This document shows positions 1 to 8,533 of a stretch of DNA of 64,000 nucleotides, piece after piece. The DNA is from Devosia sp. 66-22 (GTDB lineage Bacteria; Pseudomonadota; Alphaproteobacteria; Rhizobiales; Devosiaceae). The stretch lies in the NCBI GenBank assembly GCA_001899065.1, contig MKUZ01000031.1:207687-271686 (forward strand), in the 5' to 3' direction. The position numbers and the translations under genes are program-made. The stretch's first letter is position 1. Each line of letters begins with the position of its first letter. Below the pieces are notes generated by a model. It was not told where the DNA came from, did not search any database, and was given only the letters and a program-made list of their open reading frames with translations.

Positions 1-846
1 GCCATCATCGGCGAGATCGGCACCGCCGGCGGCACCGGCCACGTCATCGAATTCGCCGGCGAAGCGATCCGCTCGCTGTCGATGGAAGGGCGCATGACGG
101 TGTGCAACATGACCATCGAGGGCGGCGCCCGCGCCGGCCTGATCGCGCCCGACGAGAAGACCTTCGAGTATGTAAAGGGCCGGCCGCGCGCGCCAAAAGG
201 CGAAGCGTTCGACATGGCGCTCGAATACTGGAAGACGCTGAAGTCGGACGAGGACGCGCACTACGACAAGGTGGTGATCCTCGATGCTGCCAAGCTCCCT
301 CCCATTGTATCGTGGGGCTCCTCGCCCGAGGACGTGATCTCGGTCAATGGCGTGGTGCCGAACCCTGACGACATCAAGGACGAGAACAAGCGGGCCTCCA
401 AGTGGCGCGCGCTCGACTATATGGGTCTGAAGCCCGGTACGCCGATCACCGACATCACCATCGAGCGCGTGTTCCTCGGTTCGTGCACCAATGGCCGGAT
501 CGAGGACCTGCGTGCCGCCGCCAAGGTGGTCGCGGGCCGCAAGGTCGCCGCTGGCGTCAACGCCATGGTGGTGCCGGGTTCGGGCCTCGTGAAGGAGCAG
601 GCGGAAGCCGAGGGCCTCGACGTGATCTTCAAGGATGCCGGCTTCGAATGGCGCGAGCCGGGCTGCTCGATGTGCCTTGCCATGAACCCCGACAAGCTCA
701 AGCCGCATGAGCGCTGCGCCTCGACCTCGAACCGCAATTTCGAGGGTCGCCAGGGCTTCAAGGGCCGCACGCATCTGGTGTCGCCGCAGATGGCGGCGGC
801 GGCCGCGATCGCCGGGCATTTCGTCGATATCCGCGAGTGGCACTGA
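1..846 (+). CDS. leuC: 3-isopropylmalate dehydratase large subunit, 3' part
   Basis: Isomerises 2- to 3-isopropylmalate in leucine synthesis, as a complex with LeuD. The gene enters from the left edge in frame 1, and 281 codons are visible of a family length near 470. The 4Fe-4S cysteines are seen in the LGSCTNG motif (Cys codon at 484) and in PGCSMC (664 and 673). The C-terminal swivel-facing region is intact and ends in a TGA stop. leuB and leuD lie 10-14 kb away on the other strand, so the leucine genes are not one operon here. The identification is secure; the start lies outside the window. Confidence 0.97.
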   Translation, partial: AIIGEIGTAGGTGHVIEFAGEAIRSLSMEGRMTVCNMTIEGGARAGLIAPDEKTFEYVKGRPRAPKGEAFDMALEYWKTLKSDEDAHYDKVVILDAAKLPPIVSWGSSPEDVISVNGVVPNPDDIKDENKRASKWRALDYMGLKPGTPITDITIERVFLGSCTNGRIEDLRAAAKVVAGRKVAAGVNAMVVPGSGLVKEQAEAEGLDVIFKDAGFEWREPGCSMCLAMNPDKLKPHERCASTSNRNFEGRQGFKGRTHLVSPQMAAAAAIAGHFVDIREWH

Positions 847-848
847 GG

Positions 849-913
849 AAGCGAGTAGTGAGGAGCGAAATAGCGAATAGGGCGCCCTGTCTGCCTCTCG
901 CTATTCGCTCCCC
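849..913. repeat. intergenic palindromic repeat, copy A
   Basis: An imperfect inverted repeat follows the leuC stop. The left arm at 862-875 (GGAGCGAAATAGCG) pairs with the right arm at 899-911 (CGCTATTCGCTCC) with one bulged base. It is built from AGCGAATAG units. A second copy with the same units follows atpD at 52071-52157. Such units are typical of dispersed small palindromes; a terminator or RNA-stabilising role is only inferred. Confidence 0.6.
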
Positions 914-916
914 GCA

Positions 917-1360
917 ATGCGCTCGTCGCTCATGAATCCCTGGACCGACCGCACCGCTCCCTCGCTCGACGATTTCGAGGAAATCGCCGCCGCCGCGTGG
1001 GCTGCGCTTCCGGAGCGCTTCCGCGAGCTGGCCGGTAACGTGCCCTGCGTCGTCTCCGAGTTCCCGGACGAGGAGACGATGCGCGAGATGGAGCTCGAAA
1101 CCGAGTTCGACATTCTCGGCCTGTTCCGCGGCGTCGGCCTGCCGCAGGGCGGCGCCACGCCGTTCACCGGGCAGTTGCCCAACCAGGTCTGGCTCTATCG
1201 CCGCCCGATCCTCGACTACTGGGCCGAGAGCGAGGAGGGCGAGACGCTGGGGCAGATCATCACCCATGTGCTCGTGCACGAGATCGGCCACCATTTCGGC
1301 TTCTCGGACGAGGATATGGAGGCCATCGAAGCGCAGGCCGCACTCGAAGACCAGCGCTGA
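917..1360 (+). CDS. zinc metallopeptidase-like protein (DUF1025 family)
   Basis: A small zincin-like protein of 147 residues. The zinc motif HEIGH is at residues 121-125, followed by HFGFSDED, typical of the minimal metallopeptidase family PF06262. The segment GLFRGVGLPQ before the motif is also characteristic. There is no signal peptide or membrane segment, so it is probably cytoplasmic. A second ATG at 932 is an equally reasonable start and neither has a clear Shine-Dalgarno site. Its stop overlaps the start of ybaK by one base (TGATG), suggesting translational coupling. The substrate is unknown. Confidence 0.85.
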   Translation: MRSSLMNPWTDRTAPSLDDFEEIAAAAWAALPERFRELAGNVPCVVSEFPDEETMREMELETEFDILGLFRGVGLPQGGATPFTGQLPNQVWLYRRPILDYWAESEEGETLGQIITHVLVHEIGHHFGFSDEDMEAIEAQAALEDQR

Positions 1361-1833
1361 TGTCGCACACCACGCAGGGCACGCTGCTGCTCAGCAAGCT
1401 CGGCATCGCCTTCGAGCTCCATCCCTACGACTATGATCCGGAGGCGCCGCGCATCGGCCTCCATGCGGCGGAAGCGCTGGGGATCGACCCCAGCCAGACG
1501 TTCAAGACACTGATGGCGGAGGTCGACGGGAAGCCGGTCTGCGTGGTGATCCCATCCGACGCCGAGGCCTCGATGAAGAAGCTCGCGGCGACCTTCGGCG
1601 GCAAGTCGGCGGCGATGATGAAGGTGCCCGATGCCGAACGCCTTACCGGCTACAAGGTCGGCGGCATCGGCCCCTTCGGCCAGAAGCGCAAGGTGCCAAC
1701 GGCGCTCGACGAGACCGCCGAACTCTACGACAGCATCTACATCAATGCCGGGCAGCGCGGCCTGCTGCTCGCCATCGCGCCGGCGGACGCCGCGAAGGCC
1801 GCGGACATGCGGGTGGCGGACCTGACGGCCTGA
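1360..1833 (+). CDS. ybaK: Cys-tRNA(Pro)/Cys-tRNA(Cys) deacylase
   Basis: A trans-acting editing enzyme that hydrolyses cysteine mis-attached to tRNA-Pro. At 157 residues it covers the whole YbaK/EbsC fold. It shows the family segments FKTLMAEVDGKPVCVVIP, a lysine-containing stretch near residue 70, and GGIGPFGQKRKVPT, which lines the active site. It is coupled to the upstream metallopeptidase gene by a one-base overlap. Assignment rests on end-to-end family resemblance. Confidence 0.93.
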   Translation: MSHTTQGTLLLSKLGIAFELHPYDYDPEAPRIGLHAAEALGIDPSQTFKTLMAEVDGKPVCVVIPSDAEASMKKLAATFGGKSAAMMKVPDAERLTGYKVGGIGPFGQKRKVPTALDETAELYDSIYINAGQRGLLLAIAPADAAKAADMRVADLTA

Positions 1834-1906
1834 GCCGGCGCGGCGCAGCCCTGTCATGCCGCTGCCGCGGGTTGAACGGCGGGCCGGTTCCCGGTAATCC
1901 CAAGCC

Positions 1907-2557
1907 ATGCAGAGCTTCCCGCAGCATTTGATCGACGGCTATGCCGCTTTCATCCGCGGCCCCTATGCAGAGGCCGAGGGCAAGTACAAGACACTGGCCA
2001 AGGAAGGCCAGTCTCCCACCACCATGGTCATCGCCTGCTGCGACAGCAGGGCGGCGCCCGAGACGATCTTCGATGCAGGGCCCGGCGAACTGTTCGTGCT
2101 GCGCAACGTGGGCAACCTCGTGCCGACCTTCCAGCCGGACGGCGGGCAGCATGGCACGTCGGCGGGCATCGAGTTCGCGGTCGCGGCGCTCGAGGTCGAA
2201 AATCTCGTGGTGCTGGGCCATGGCCGGTGCGGCGGCATCCGCGCCGCGCTCAATCCCGGCCATGCGCTGGCGCAGGGCGATTTCATCGGCAAGTGGATGG
2301 CGATGCTGGCGCCGGTCAGCGACGAGGTGGCCAAGTACAAATTCCTCACCCCGACCGAGCGGGAAACGGTGCTGGAGCGGCTCAGCGTGCGCAACTCGAT
2401 CAACAATCTGCGCACCTTCCCCTATGTGAAGGAGCGCGAGGCGGACGGCCGGCTCCGGCTGCACGGCGCGTGGTTCGATATTTCAACGGGCGAGCTGTGG
2501 GTGATGAACCCCGAGACCGGCGATTTCAGCCGCCCTGAGCTACCACCCGAAGCCTAG
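1907..2557 (+). CDS. beta-class carbonic anhydrase
   Basis: Interconverts CO2 and bicarbonate. The protein has 216 residues. The zinc/catalytic motif CCDSR gives Cys44, Asp46 and Arg48, and LGHGRCGG gives His105 and Cys108, so the full zinc site is present. The final part (AWFDISTGELWVMNPETGDF) matches plant/CynT-type beta enzymes. Its TAG stop shares three bases with the stop of the convergent DMT transporter gene. It is probably a stand-alone gene, as no cyanase or bicarbonate transporter is nearby. Confidence 0.95.
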   Translation: MQSFPQHLIDGYAAFIRGPYAEAEGKYKTLAKEGQSPTTMVIACCDSRAAPETIFDAGPGELFVLRNVGNLVPTFQPDGGQHGTSAGIEFAVAALEVENLVVLGHGRCGGIRAALNPGHALAQGDFIGKWMAMLAPVSDEVAKYKFLTPTERETVLERLSVRNSINNLRTFPYVKEREADGRLRLHGAWFDISTGELWVMNPETGDFSRPELPPEA

Positions 2558-3432
2558 GCTCCGGCGCGCCGCGCCAGGAGGCGCGGACCGAAGACGTTGA
2601 GCAGCAGCCCGACGAACACCAGCGCGCCGCCGGCGATCTCGTGGCCGGTGACCTGCTCGCCCAGGAAGATGGCACCCGCGGCGATGCCGGCGACCGGCAC
2701 GAACAGGGCGAAGGGCGACACCTGGCTCGCCGGATAGCGGCTGAGCAGCCAGGCCCAGGCGCCGAAGCCGAAGATCGTGGCGGCGTAGGACATGAAGGCG
2801 ATGGAGGCGACGCCGCGCCAGGTGATCGCCTCGAGTGCCGCGGGGATCGCTCCGGGTCCCTCGAAGATCAGCGAAGCGGCGAGCAAGGGCAGCGGCGGCA
2901 CCAGCGCCGACCAGACGACGAAGCCGAGCATGTCGACGCGGCCCGCCTTCTTGCCGGCCATGTTGCCCAGCCCCCAGCAGACGGCCGCGACAATGGTCAG
3001 GGTCAGCGGCAGCAGGGCGGCGCCCTCGAGCCGTTCGAGCGCAATGACCCCGATCCCCGCGAAGGCGATGGCCGCGGCCGCGATCTGCCAGACATTGGGG
3101 TGCTCGCCGAACATGGCGAACGCCAGGAGGATGGTGAAGAACACCTGGAGCTGGATGACGAGCGACGCGAGCCCGATGGGCATGCCCAGCTTGACGGCGA
3201 TGAACAGGATGCCGAACTGCCCCACGCCGATGGCAAGGCCGTAGCCGAGCAGGATCGGCCAGCCGACCTTGGGGCGGCGGATGAAGAACACCGCCGGCAG
3301 CGCCGCGAACAAATAGCGCAGCGCCGTCAGCAGCAGAGGCGAGACTTCGTCGACGCCCCAGCGGATCGCCAGGAAGCTGAGGCCCCAGACAAGAGCGACG
3401 GCGACCGCGAGGAGGATGTCCCTTGGTGCCAC
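2554..3432 (-). CDS. DMT-superfamily (EamA) exporter
   Basis: An inner-membrane permease with two EamA repeats and about ten hydrophobic helices over 292 residues, the usual family length. A GTG start at 3432 is chosen because GGAG lies a few bases upstream and translation then begins directly with the first helix (APRDILLAVAVALVWG). A longer frame would add about 40 implausible Arg-rich residues. The conserved GLSFLAIRWG segment is typical of amino-acid/metabolite exporters. The gene starts 20 bases downstream of asd and is probably cotranscribed with it, hinting at export of an amino-acid metabolite; the substrate is unknown. Confidence 0.88.
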   Translation of the reverse strand: MAPRDILLAVAVALVWGLSFLAIRWGVDEVSPLLLTALRYLFAALPAVFFIRRPKVGWPILLGYGLAIGVGQFGILFIAVKLGMPIGLASLVIQLQVFFTILLAFAMFGEHPNVWQIAAAAIAFAGIGVIALERLEGAALLPLTLTIVAAVCWGLGNMAGKKAGRVDMLGFVVWSALVPPLPLLAASLIFEGPGAIPAALEAITWRGVASIAFMSYAATIFGFGAWAWLLSRYPASQVSPFALFVPVAGIAAGAIFLGEQVTGHEIAGGALVFVGLLLNVFGPRLLARRAGA

Positions 3433-3452
3433 GATGCCGCTCCGGAGCCGGC

Positions 3453-4493
3453 TTACGCCGCCTTGCGCTCGACCAGCTTGCGCTCGACGAGCGTCTCGAG
3501 GATCTGCACGGTGTTGAGCGCGGCGCCCTTGCGGAGGTTGTCCGAGACGACCCACATCGACAGGCCGTTCTCGACCGTCACGTCCTCGCGGATGCGCGAG
3601 ACATAGGTGTCGTATTCGCCCACCGCCTCGATCGGCGTGGCGTAGCCGCCGGACTCGCGCTTGTCGACGACCGAGATGCCCGGCGCGTCGCGCAGGATAT
3701 CGCGCGCTTCATCGGGCGTGATTTCCTTCTCGAACTCGATGTTGACCGCCTCGGAGTGACCGACGAACACGGGCACGCGCACGCAGGTGGCGCTGAGCTT
3801 GATCTTGGGATCGAGGATCTTCTTGGTCTCGGCCACCATCTTCCACTCTTCCTTGGTCGAGCCGTCTTCCATGAAGACGTCGATGTGCGGAATGACGTTG
3901 AAGGCGATCTGCTTGGTGAACTTCCTGGGGGTGGGGGAATCGTTGACGAAGATGCCCTTGGTCTGCGTCCAGAGCTCGTCCACACCCTCCTTGCCGGCGC
4001 CGGAGACCGACTGGTAGGTCGCCACCACGACGCGCTTGATGGTGGCCGCGTCGTGCAGCGGCTTCAGCGCGACGACGAGCTGGGCGGTGGAGCAGTTGGG
4101 ATTGGCGATGATGTTCTTGCGGTCGTTCTGCGCCATGTAGGCGTCGAGCACGTGGGCGTTGACCTCGGGCACCACGAGCGGCACGTCGGCGTGGTAGCGC
4201 CAGAAGGACGAATTATCGACCACGATGCAGCCAGTGGCGCCGATCCTCTCGCCATACTCCTTGGCGATGGAGGAGCCGGCCGACATCAGGGCGAAGTCGA
4301 CGCCGGAGAAGTCGAAGTGCTCGAGGTTCTGCACCTTGAGGCGCTTGTCGCCGAAGCTGATCTCCTGCCCGACCGAGCGGGCGGAGGCGAGAGCGATGAC
4401 CTCGGAGGCCGGAAACTTGCGCTCGGCGAGGATGTTGAGCATTTCGCGGCCCACATTGCCCGTGGCCCCGACGACAGCGACGCGATAACCCAT
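3453..4493 (-). CDS. asd: aspartate-semialdehyde dehydrogenase
   Basis: Reduces aspartyl phosphate to aspartate semialdehyde with NADPH, the branch point to lysine/diaminopimelate, threonine and methionine. The 346-residue form starts at the ATG followed by GYRVAVVGATGNVG, the dinucleotide-binding motif; an in-frame ATG at 4514 is a less likely start. The catalytic cysteine is Cys134 in NPNCSTAQ. The segment VFVGHSEAVN also fits the family. AAGGGA lies about nine bases upstream of the chosen start. A 37-codon Lys/Thr-rich frame and hairpins occupy the leader, pointing to amino-acid-dependent control. A DMT exporter gene follows. Confidence 0.97.
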   Translation of the reverse strand: MGYRVAVVGATGNVGREMLNILAERKFPASEVIALASARSVGQEISFGDKRLKVQNLEHFDFSGVDFALMSAGSSIAKEYGERIGATGCIVVDNSSFWRYHADVPLVVPEVNAHVLDAYMAQNDRKNIIANPNCSTAQLVVALKPLHDAATIKRVVVATYQSVSGAGKEGVDELWTQTKGIFVNDSPTPRKFTKQIAFNVIPHIDVFMEDGSTKEEWKMVAETKKILDPKIKLSATCVRVPVFVGHSEAVNIEFEKEITPDEARDILRDAPGISVVDKRESGGYATPIEAVGEYDTYVSRIREDVTVENGLSMWVVSDNLRKGAALNTVQILETLVERKLVERKAA

Positions 4494-4584
4494 GGAACTG
4501 ATCCCTTGACCCATCCCCCGCGCCGGCGACCGGCGGCGTAACCTCTTCGGCCTCTCCCCGGCGGGGAGCTGCCCGGGGAAAAGC
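4494..4584 (-). promoter_or_regulatory. asd leader with mutually exclusive hairpins
   Basis: Between the small leader frame and asd, the transcript can form CTCCCC-GCC-GGGGAG (4554-4568). Alternatively, the CCCCGG just after the leader stop can pair with CCGGGG, which shares bases with that hairpin, so the two structures compete. A third short stem GCCGG-TCG-CCGGC lies closer to asd. No run of U residues follows, so a classical intrinsic terminator is not evident; Rho-dependent or translational control would be alternatives. The hairpins are seen; their regulatory function is inferred. Confidence 0.4.
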
Positions 4585-4698
4585 TTAGCGGGTGGTTTTG
4601 GTGGTTTTGGTCTTGAGGCCGAGCGGCAGCACCGGGACGCGCCGGGGACCGAAGGCCTCCAGCTCGATGATCTCGATGTCCATCATGTCTTCGCGCAT
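4585..4698 (-). CDS. 37-residue Lys/Thr-rich putative leader peptide of asd
   Basis: A complete small reading frame with ATG at 4698 and TAA at 4585-4587. GAGG lies eight bases before the start and a promoter-like sequence about 25 bases further up. The peptide ends KTKTTKTTR: five Thr and three Lys codons among the last nine, two of the Lys codons being AAA, which is uncommon in this GC-rich window. Asd makes the common precursor of Thr and Lys, so this resembles an attenuator peptide such as ThrL. The run is encoded by a 9-base tandem repeat (ACCAAAACC), so chance low complexity or an unrelated small protein remain possible. Confidence 0.55.
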   Translation of the reverse strand: MREDMMDIEIIELEAFGPRRVPVLPLGLKTKTTKTTR

Positions 4699-4723
4699 CG
4701 CGAATACCTCAAGCAATGAGCGG

Positions 4724-4751
4724 CTTTTACGCCGAAATGGCAAAGAGTCAA
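4724..4751 (-). promoter_or_regulatory. promoter of the asd leader
   Basis: On the minus strand a TTGACT -35 (complement of 4746-4751) is followed after 16 bases by TAAAAG (complement of 4724-4729). Transcription would begin about 20 bases before the small leader frame. The -35 lies in the perfect palindrome GTCAATTGAC at 4747-4756. Confidence 0.5.
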
Positions 4752-4780
4752 TTGACGGCGATTCGTGCTAGAGGCCGCTG

Positions 4781-5959
4781 ATGCGCAAATATGACGTCCT
4801 TGTCCTTGGAGCCGGTGCGGCCGGCATGATGGCCGCCATCGAGGCCGGCAAACGTGGGCGTTCGGTGCTGGTGATCGACCATGCCAAGGCGCCGGGCGAG
4901 AAGATCCGCATCTCGGGCGGCGGCCGCTGCAATTTCACCAATGTGAACACCCGGCCTGACCGCTTCCTGTCGCAGAACCCCAAATTCGCGGTGTCGGCGC
5001 TGAGCCGCTACGCGCCGCAGAAGTTCATCGACCTGGTCAAATCCTATCGCATCGCCTTCCATGAGAAGACGCTGGGCCAATTGTTCTGCGACGGTTCGTC
5101 GGTCCAGATCGTCAATCTGCTGACCAGCGAGATGGGCAAGGCCGGGGCGGAACTCGAGCTTGGTGTGGCGATCGAGACGGTGGAGAGGGCCGAGGGGGGC
5201 TTTCGGGTGCAGCTCTCGTCGGGCCCGGTGGAGACGGCTTCGCTGGTGGTTGCGACGGGCGGCAAGTCCATCCCCAAGATGGGGGCGACCAATTTCGGCT
5301 ATCGGCTGGCCGAGCAGTTCGGGCTCGCCTTCACCGAGACGCGGCCGGCGCTGGTGCCGCTCACCTTCGAGCCGCGCATTCTCGAGCGGCTGGGGCCGCT
5401 TTCGGGCATCGCCGTGGACTCGACGGTGAGCGCCAATGGCAAGACTTTCCGCGAGGCGATGCTGTTTACCCATCGCGGTCTCAGCGGTCCGTCGATCCTC
5501 CAGATCTCGAGCTACTGGCGGGAGGGCGATGCCATCGTGGTCAACCTGCTGCCCGACATGGATGTGCCGGGCATGCTGAAGGACGCGCGCGCCGCAACGC
5601 CCAAGCTGGCGCTGCAGACCGTGCTGTCGGCGCATTTGCCCAAGCGGCTGGCGCAGATGCTGGCCGAGGACATCGGCATCGCATCGATGATGGGCGACAT
5701 CTCGGACAAGAAGATCGCCGGCGTGGCCGAGAGCCTCTCGCGCTGGACGCTGAAGCCGACCGGCTCGGAGGGCTATCGCACCGCCGAGGTGACGCTTGGC
5801 GGCGTGGACACCAAGGGGCTCAACTCGACCACGATGGAGGCGCGCGGTGTCCCCGGGCTCTATGTCGTCGGCGAAGTCGTCGACGTCACCGGCTGGCTTG
5901 GCGGCTACAATTTCCAGTGGGCCTGGGCGAGCGGCTGGGCGGCGGGGCAGGCGGCCTAA
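4781..5959 (+). CDS. HI0933/YhiN-family flavoprotein (NAD(P)/FAD oxidoreductase)
   Basis: A 392-residue flavoprotein of the HI0933-like (BaiN/YhiN) family. The N-terminal FAD-binding motif GAGAAGMMAA is at about residues 10-19, followed by the family signature EKIRISGGGRCNFTN. The C-terminal FAD motif GLYVVGEVVDVTGWLGGYN is present, with AWASGW near the end. Its in vivo substrate is not known for most members. The gene is divergent from the asd leader and convergent with the next gene, with which it shares three bases of stop codon (5956-5959). The family is certain, the reaction is not. Confidence 0.9.
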   Translation: MRKYDVLVLGAGAAGMMAAIEAGKRGRSVLVIDHAKAPGEKIRISGGGRCNFTNVNTRPDRFLSQNPKFAVSALSRYAPQKFIDLVKSYRIAFHEKTLGQLFCDGSSVQIVNLLTSEMGKAGAELELGVAIETVERAEGGFRVQLSSGPVETASLVVATGGKSIPKMGATNFGYRLAEQFGLAFTETRPALVPLTFEPRILERLGPLSGIAVDSTVSANGKTFREAMLFTHRGLSGPSILQISSYWREGDAIVVNLLPDMDVPGMLKDARAATPKLALQTVLSAHLPKRLAQMLAEDIGIASMMGDISDKKIAGVAESLSRWTLKPTGSEGYRTAEVTLGGVDTKGLNSTTMEARGVPGLYVVGEVVDVTGWLGGYNFQWAWASGWAAGQAA

Positions 5960-6459
5960 CCGCGCCACGGGGTCAGGCGCGGGAGCCAGCGGCGGACATT
6001 GGCGCGATAGCGGTCGTACTGCTCGCCATAGCTCCGGCTCAGCGTCGGCTCTTCATAGGCCAGCACGAACAGGTGCACCGTCAGCCAGACGACGGCGCCC
6101 CAGATCAGCACGCTCACGCTCCCCAGCAGCAGCGCCTGGCCCAGGATCAGCGAGACCACAGCGACATACATGGGGTTGCGCACGAGGCGATAGGAACCGG
6201 TGACGACGAGCGATTTCGTGGGCGCGATCGGCGCAGGCGTGCCGAGGCCCCGGAGCGCAAAGCGCGCGAAGGTCTCGATGAGCAGCGCGGCGCCGGGCAG
6301 CAGGAGCGCGATGCCGAACCAGCGGAACGGTTCGAAACCCAGAAAGGGCGGCCCCAGTCGATAGCCCGAAAGGGCCCATGGGATGACGCCCGCGACAATG
6401 CCGGGCGCAACGAACAGGAACGCGATCGAGCCGACGATGGCGCGGAAGCGCTCGTTCAT
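5956..6459 (-). CDS. isoprenylcysteine methyltransferase-like membrane protein
   Basis: A 167-residue integral membrane protein with about four hydrophobic segments. The motif SYRLVRNPMYVAVV is the signature of the ICMT/PEMT-like methyltransferase superfamily, where it contributes to S-adenosylmethionine binding. The C-terminal EEPTLSRSYGEQYDRY segment also matches. AGGAG lies five bases before the ATG. Bacterial members methylate lipids or small molecules; the substrate here cannot be told from the sequence. Confidence 0.82.
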   Translation of the reverse strand: MNERFRAIVGSIAFLFVAPGIVAGVIPWALSGYRLGPPFLGFEPFRWFGIALLLPGAALLIETFARFALRGLGTPAPIAPTKSLVVTGSYRLVRNPMYVAVVSLILGQALLLGSVSVLIWGAVVWLTVHLFVLAYEEPTLSRSYGEQYDRYRANVRRWLPRLTPWRG

Positions 6460-6500
6460 GGGGTCTCCTGCCGCGGCGGCGCACTATCCTCCCCGGGCCC

Positions 6501-6529
6501 TTGCCCCGTCAATCGCGCTGGATTATAGG
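6501..6529 (+). promoter_or_regulatory. promoter upstream of the ABC exporter
   Basis: TTGCCC (6501-6506), a 17-base spacer and TATAGG (6524-6529). This is the best promoter-like sequence in the 274-base gap before the ABC transporter gene. Confidence 0.45.
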
Positions 6530-6565
6530 GGCATATCTTCGGCACTGGCCCAGGGAGGCGTGTTC

Positions 6566-6610
6566 ATGTTCCATCGCACCGATCGCCCGCTGGGCGGAAT
6601 GGCGGCCTAG
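6566..6610 (+). CDS. 14-codon leader frame
   Basis: The frame MFHRTDRPLGGMAA ends in TAG. A strong GGAGG lies seven bases before its ATG, and the promoter-like sequence is about 40 bases upstream. It lies before the ABC exporter gene, so it may be a leader peptide or just a chance frame. No amino-acid run suggests what it would sense. Nothing else recognisable was seen between 6611 and 6733. Confidence 0.25.
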   Translation: MFHRTDRPLGGMAA

Positions 6611-6733
6611 CTCCGCCTCCCGGCCTCCCCGCGGGCCCTCCTTCAGTTCCATCGCCGACCGTTCCCTGCCGTCGGCGGCATTTGTCGAAACTCTTCTCAT
6701 TTCAGGACCGGTGCGTTGGCATCGGCAGTGATC

Positions 6734-8533
6734 ATGGCCAGTTCAAAGCTCGCAAAGGAAGGCGATGCCTATCGCAAGGTCCTCGGCTTCACTCTCCGCC
6801 AGTGGCGGCATCAACCCTGGACGCTGGGCGCAATGCTCGGCGCCTTCATGCTGGCGACCGTGCTCGACGTGCTGACGCCGCTCTATGCCGGCCGGCTCGT
6901 CGATGCCGTCGCGCGGGGCGGCGACGCGGCGCTCGGCGCCGCAATCGAAGCCTTCGCGGTTCTCATCGCGCTTGGGCTGGGTGCCGTCATCGTGCGCCAG
7001 ATCGGCTTCATGACGATCATCCAGTTCACGCTCAGGATGATGGCCGACACGGCGCAGAACGCGTTCCGGCGCGTGCAGCGCTTCTCCACCGACTGGCACG
7101 CCAACACCTTTGCCGGCTCGACGGTGCGCAAGGTGACGCGCGGCATGTGGGGCATCGACCAGCTCAACGACGTGCTGATCATCTTCATGTTCCCCAGCCT
7201 CGTGATGCTGGTGGGGACGACGATCATGCTCGGCCTCATCTGGCCGATGATGGGTGTGATCATCGCGGTTGGATCGGTGATCTACATCGTGCTCACCGTG
7301 TGGCTGTCGGTGAGTTTCGTGTCGCCTGCGGCCAGCCTCGCCAACATGTGGGATACGCGCATGGGCGGCGCGCTCGCCGATGCGATTTCGTGCAACGCGG
7401 TGGTCAAGGGCTTCGGCGCCGAAGACCGCGAGGAAGAACGGCTGAGCCATGTCGTGGGCAAGTGGCGCTCGCGCACCGCGCGCACCTGGAATCGCGGCAC
7501 GCTCAATGGCGGCATCCAGGGCGCGATGCTCATCGTGCTGCGCACCGCGATCGTGGGCTTTGCGATCCTGCTGTGGCAGCAGGGCGTGGCGGCGGCCGGC
7601 GACATCGCGCTGGTGCTGACCTCGTTCTTCGTGCTGCAGGGTTATCTGCGCGACATCGGCCAGCACGTGCGCAATTTGCAGCGCGCGGTCAACGACATGG
7701 AGGAACTGGTCGACGTGCACCTCGCGCCCGTCGGGATCGAGGACCGGCCGGACGCCAAACCGGCCATGATCGAGGAGGGGCATATCGCGTTCGAGAACGT
7801 GACCTTCCAGTATGGCCGGCACGCCAATCCGCTCTACAGCGACTTCTCGGTGACCATCCCCGCCGGGCAGCGCGTGGGTCTCGTCGGCCATTCGGGCAGC
7901 GGCAAGACGACCTTCGTCAAGCTCATCCAGCGGCTGCACGATGTCACCGGCGGGCGGATCACGATCGACGGCACCGACATCCGCGACATGACGCAGGCGT
8001 CGTTGCGCAGCCAGATCGCGATCGTGCAGCAGGAGCCCATCCTGTTCCACCGCTCGCTCGCCGAAAACATCGCCTATGCACGTCCCGGCGCGACGCGACG
8101 CGAGATCATGGAAGCGGCGAGGCTGGCGAGCGCCCACGACTTCATCGAGGCGCTGCCCAAGGGCTACGAGACGCTGGTGGGCGAGCGCGGAGTGAAGCTC
8201 TCGGGCGGCGAGCGCCAGCGCGTGGCCATTGCGCGGGCGTTCCTCGCCGACAGTCCGATCCTGATCCTCGACGAGGCGACGTCGTCGCTCGATTCGGAGT
8301 CGGAGCTGCTGATCCAGAAGGCGATGGAACGGCTGATGGTGGGGCGCACGACGATCGTCATCGCGCACCGGCTCTCGACCGTGCGCTCGCTCGACCGGCT
8401 GCTGGTGTTCGACAAGGGCCGCGTCACCGAGGAAGGCACGCATGAGCAGCTCGTGGGCCGCGATGGCGGCATCTATCGCCGGCTGTTCGAACGCCAGGCG
8501 CTGGAGCTGACGCGCGGCATGAAGGTCGCCTAG
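6734..8533 (+). CDS. ABC exporter, fused permease and ATPase
   Basis: A half-transporter of 599 residues. The N-terminal half is a type-I exporter membrane domain with about six helices. The C-terminal ATPase has Walker A GHSGSGKTT near residue 385, signature LSGGERQRV near 490, Walker B ILILDEA near 509 and H-loop IAHRLST near 543. It should act as a homodimer or with a partner encoded elsewhere. The ATG at 6734 is chosen; TTG at 6716 and GTG at 6728 are in-frame alternatives. Its stop overlaps that of the convergent monooxygenase gene. Substrate: unknown (lipid, peptide or drug). Confidence 0.93.
   Translation: MASSKLAKEGDAYRKVLGFTLRQWRHQPWTLGAMLGAFMLATVLDVLTPLYAGRLVDAVARGGDAALGAAIEAFAVLIALGLGAVIVRQIGFMTIIQFTLRMMADTAQNAFRRVQRFSTDWHANTFAGSTVRKVTRGMWGIDQLNDVLIIFMFPSLVMLVGTTIMLGLIWPMMGVIIAVGSVIYIVLTVWLSVSFVSPAASLANMWDTRMGGALADAISCNAVVKGFGAEDREEERLSHVVGKWRSRTARTWNRGTLNGGIQGAMLIVLRTAIVGFAILLWQQGVAAAGDIALVLTSFFVLQGYLRDIGQHVRNLQRAVNDMEELVDVHLAPVGIEDRPDAKPAMIEEGHIAFENVTFQYGRHANPLYSDFSVTIPAGQRVGLVGHSGSGKTTFVKLIQRLHDVTGGRITIDGTDIRDMTQASLRSQIAIVQQEPILFHRSLAENIAYARPGATRREIMEAARLASAHDFIEALPKGYETLVGERGVKLSGGERQRVAIARAFLADSPILILDEATSSLDSESELLIQKAMERLMVGRTTIVIAHRLSTVRSLDRLLVFDKGRVTEEGTHEQLVGRDGGIYRRLFERQALELTRGMKVA

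Noticed and set aside
4554-4568. The asd leader hairpin as a classical intrinsic terminator
   Set aside because: No U-tract follows, so only a general regulatory hairpin is claimed.
4751-4780. Rightward TTGACG...TAGAGG promoter for the HI0933-like gene
   Set aside because: The spacing is only 11 bases and the -10 would nearly touch the start codon.
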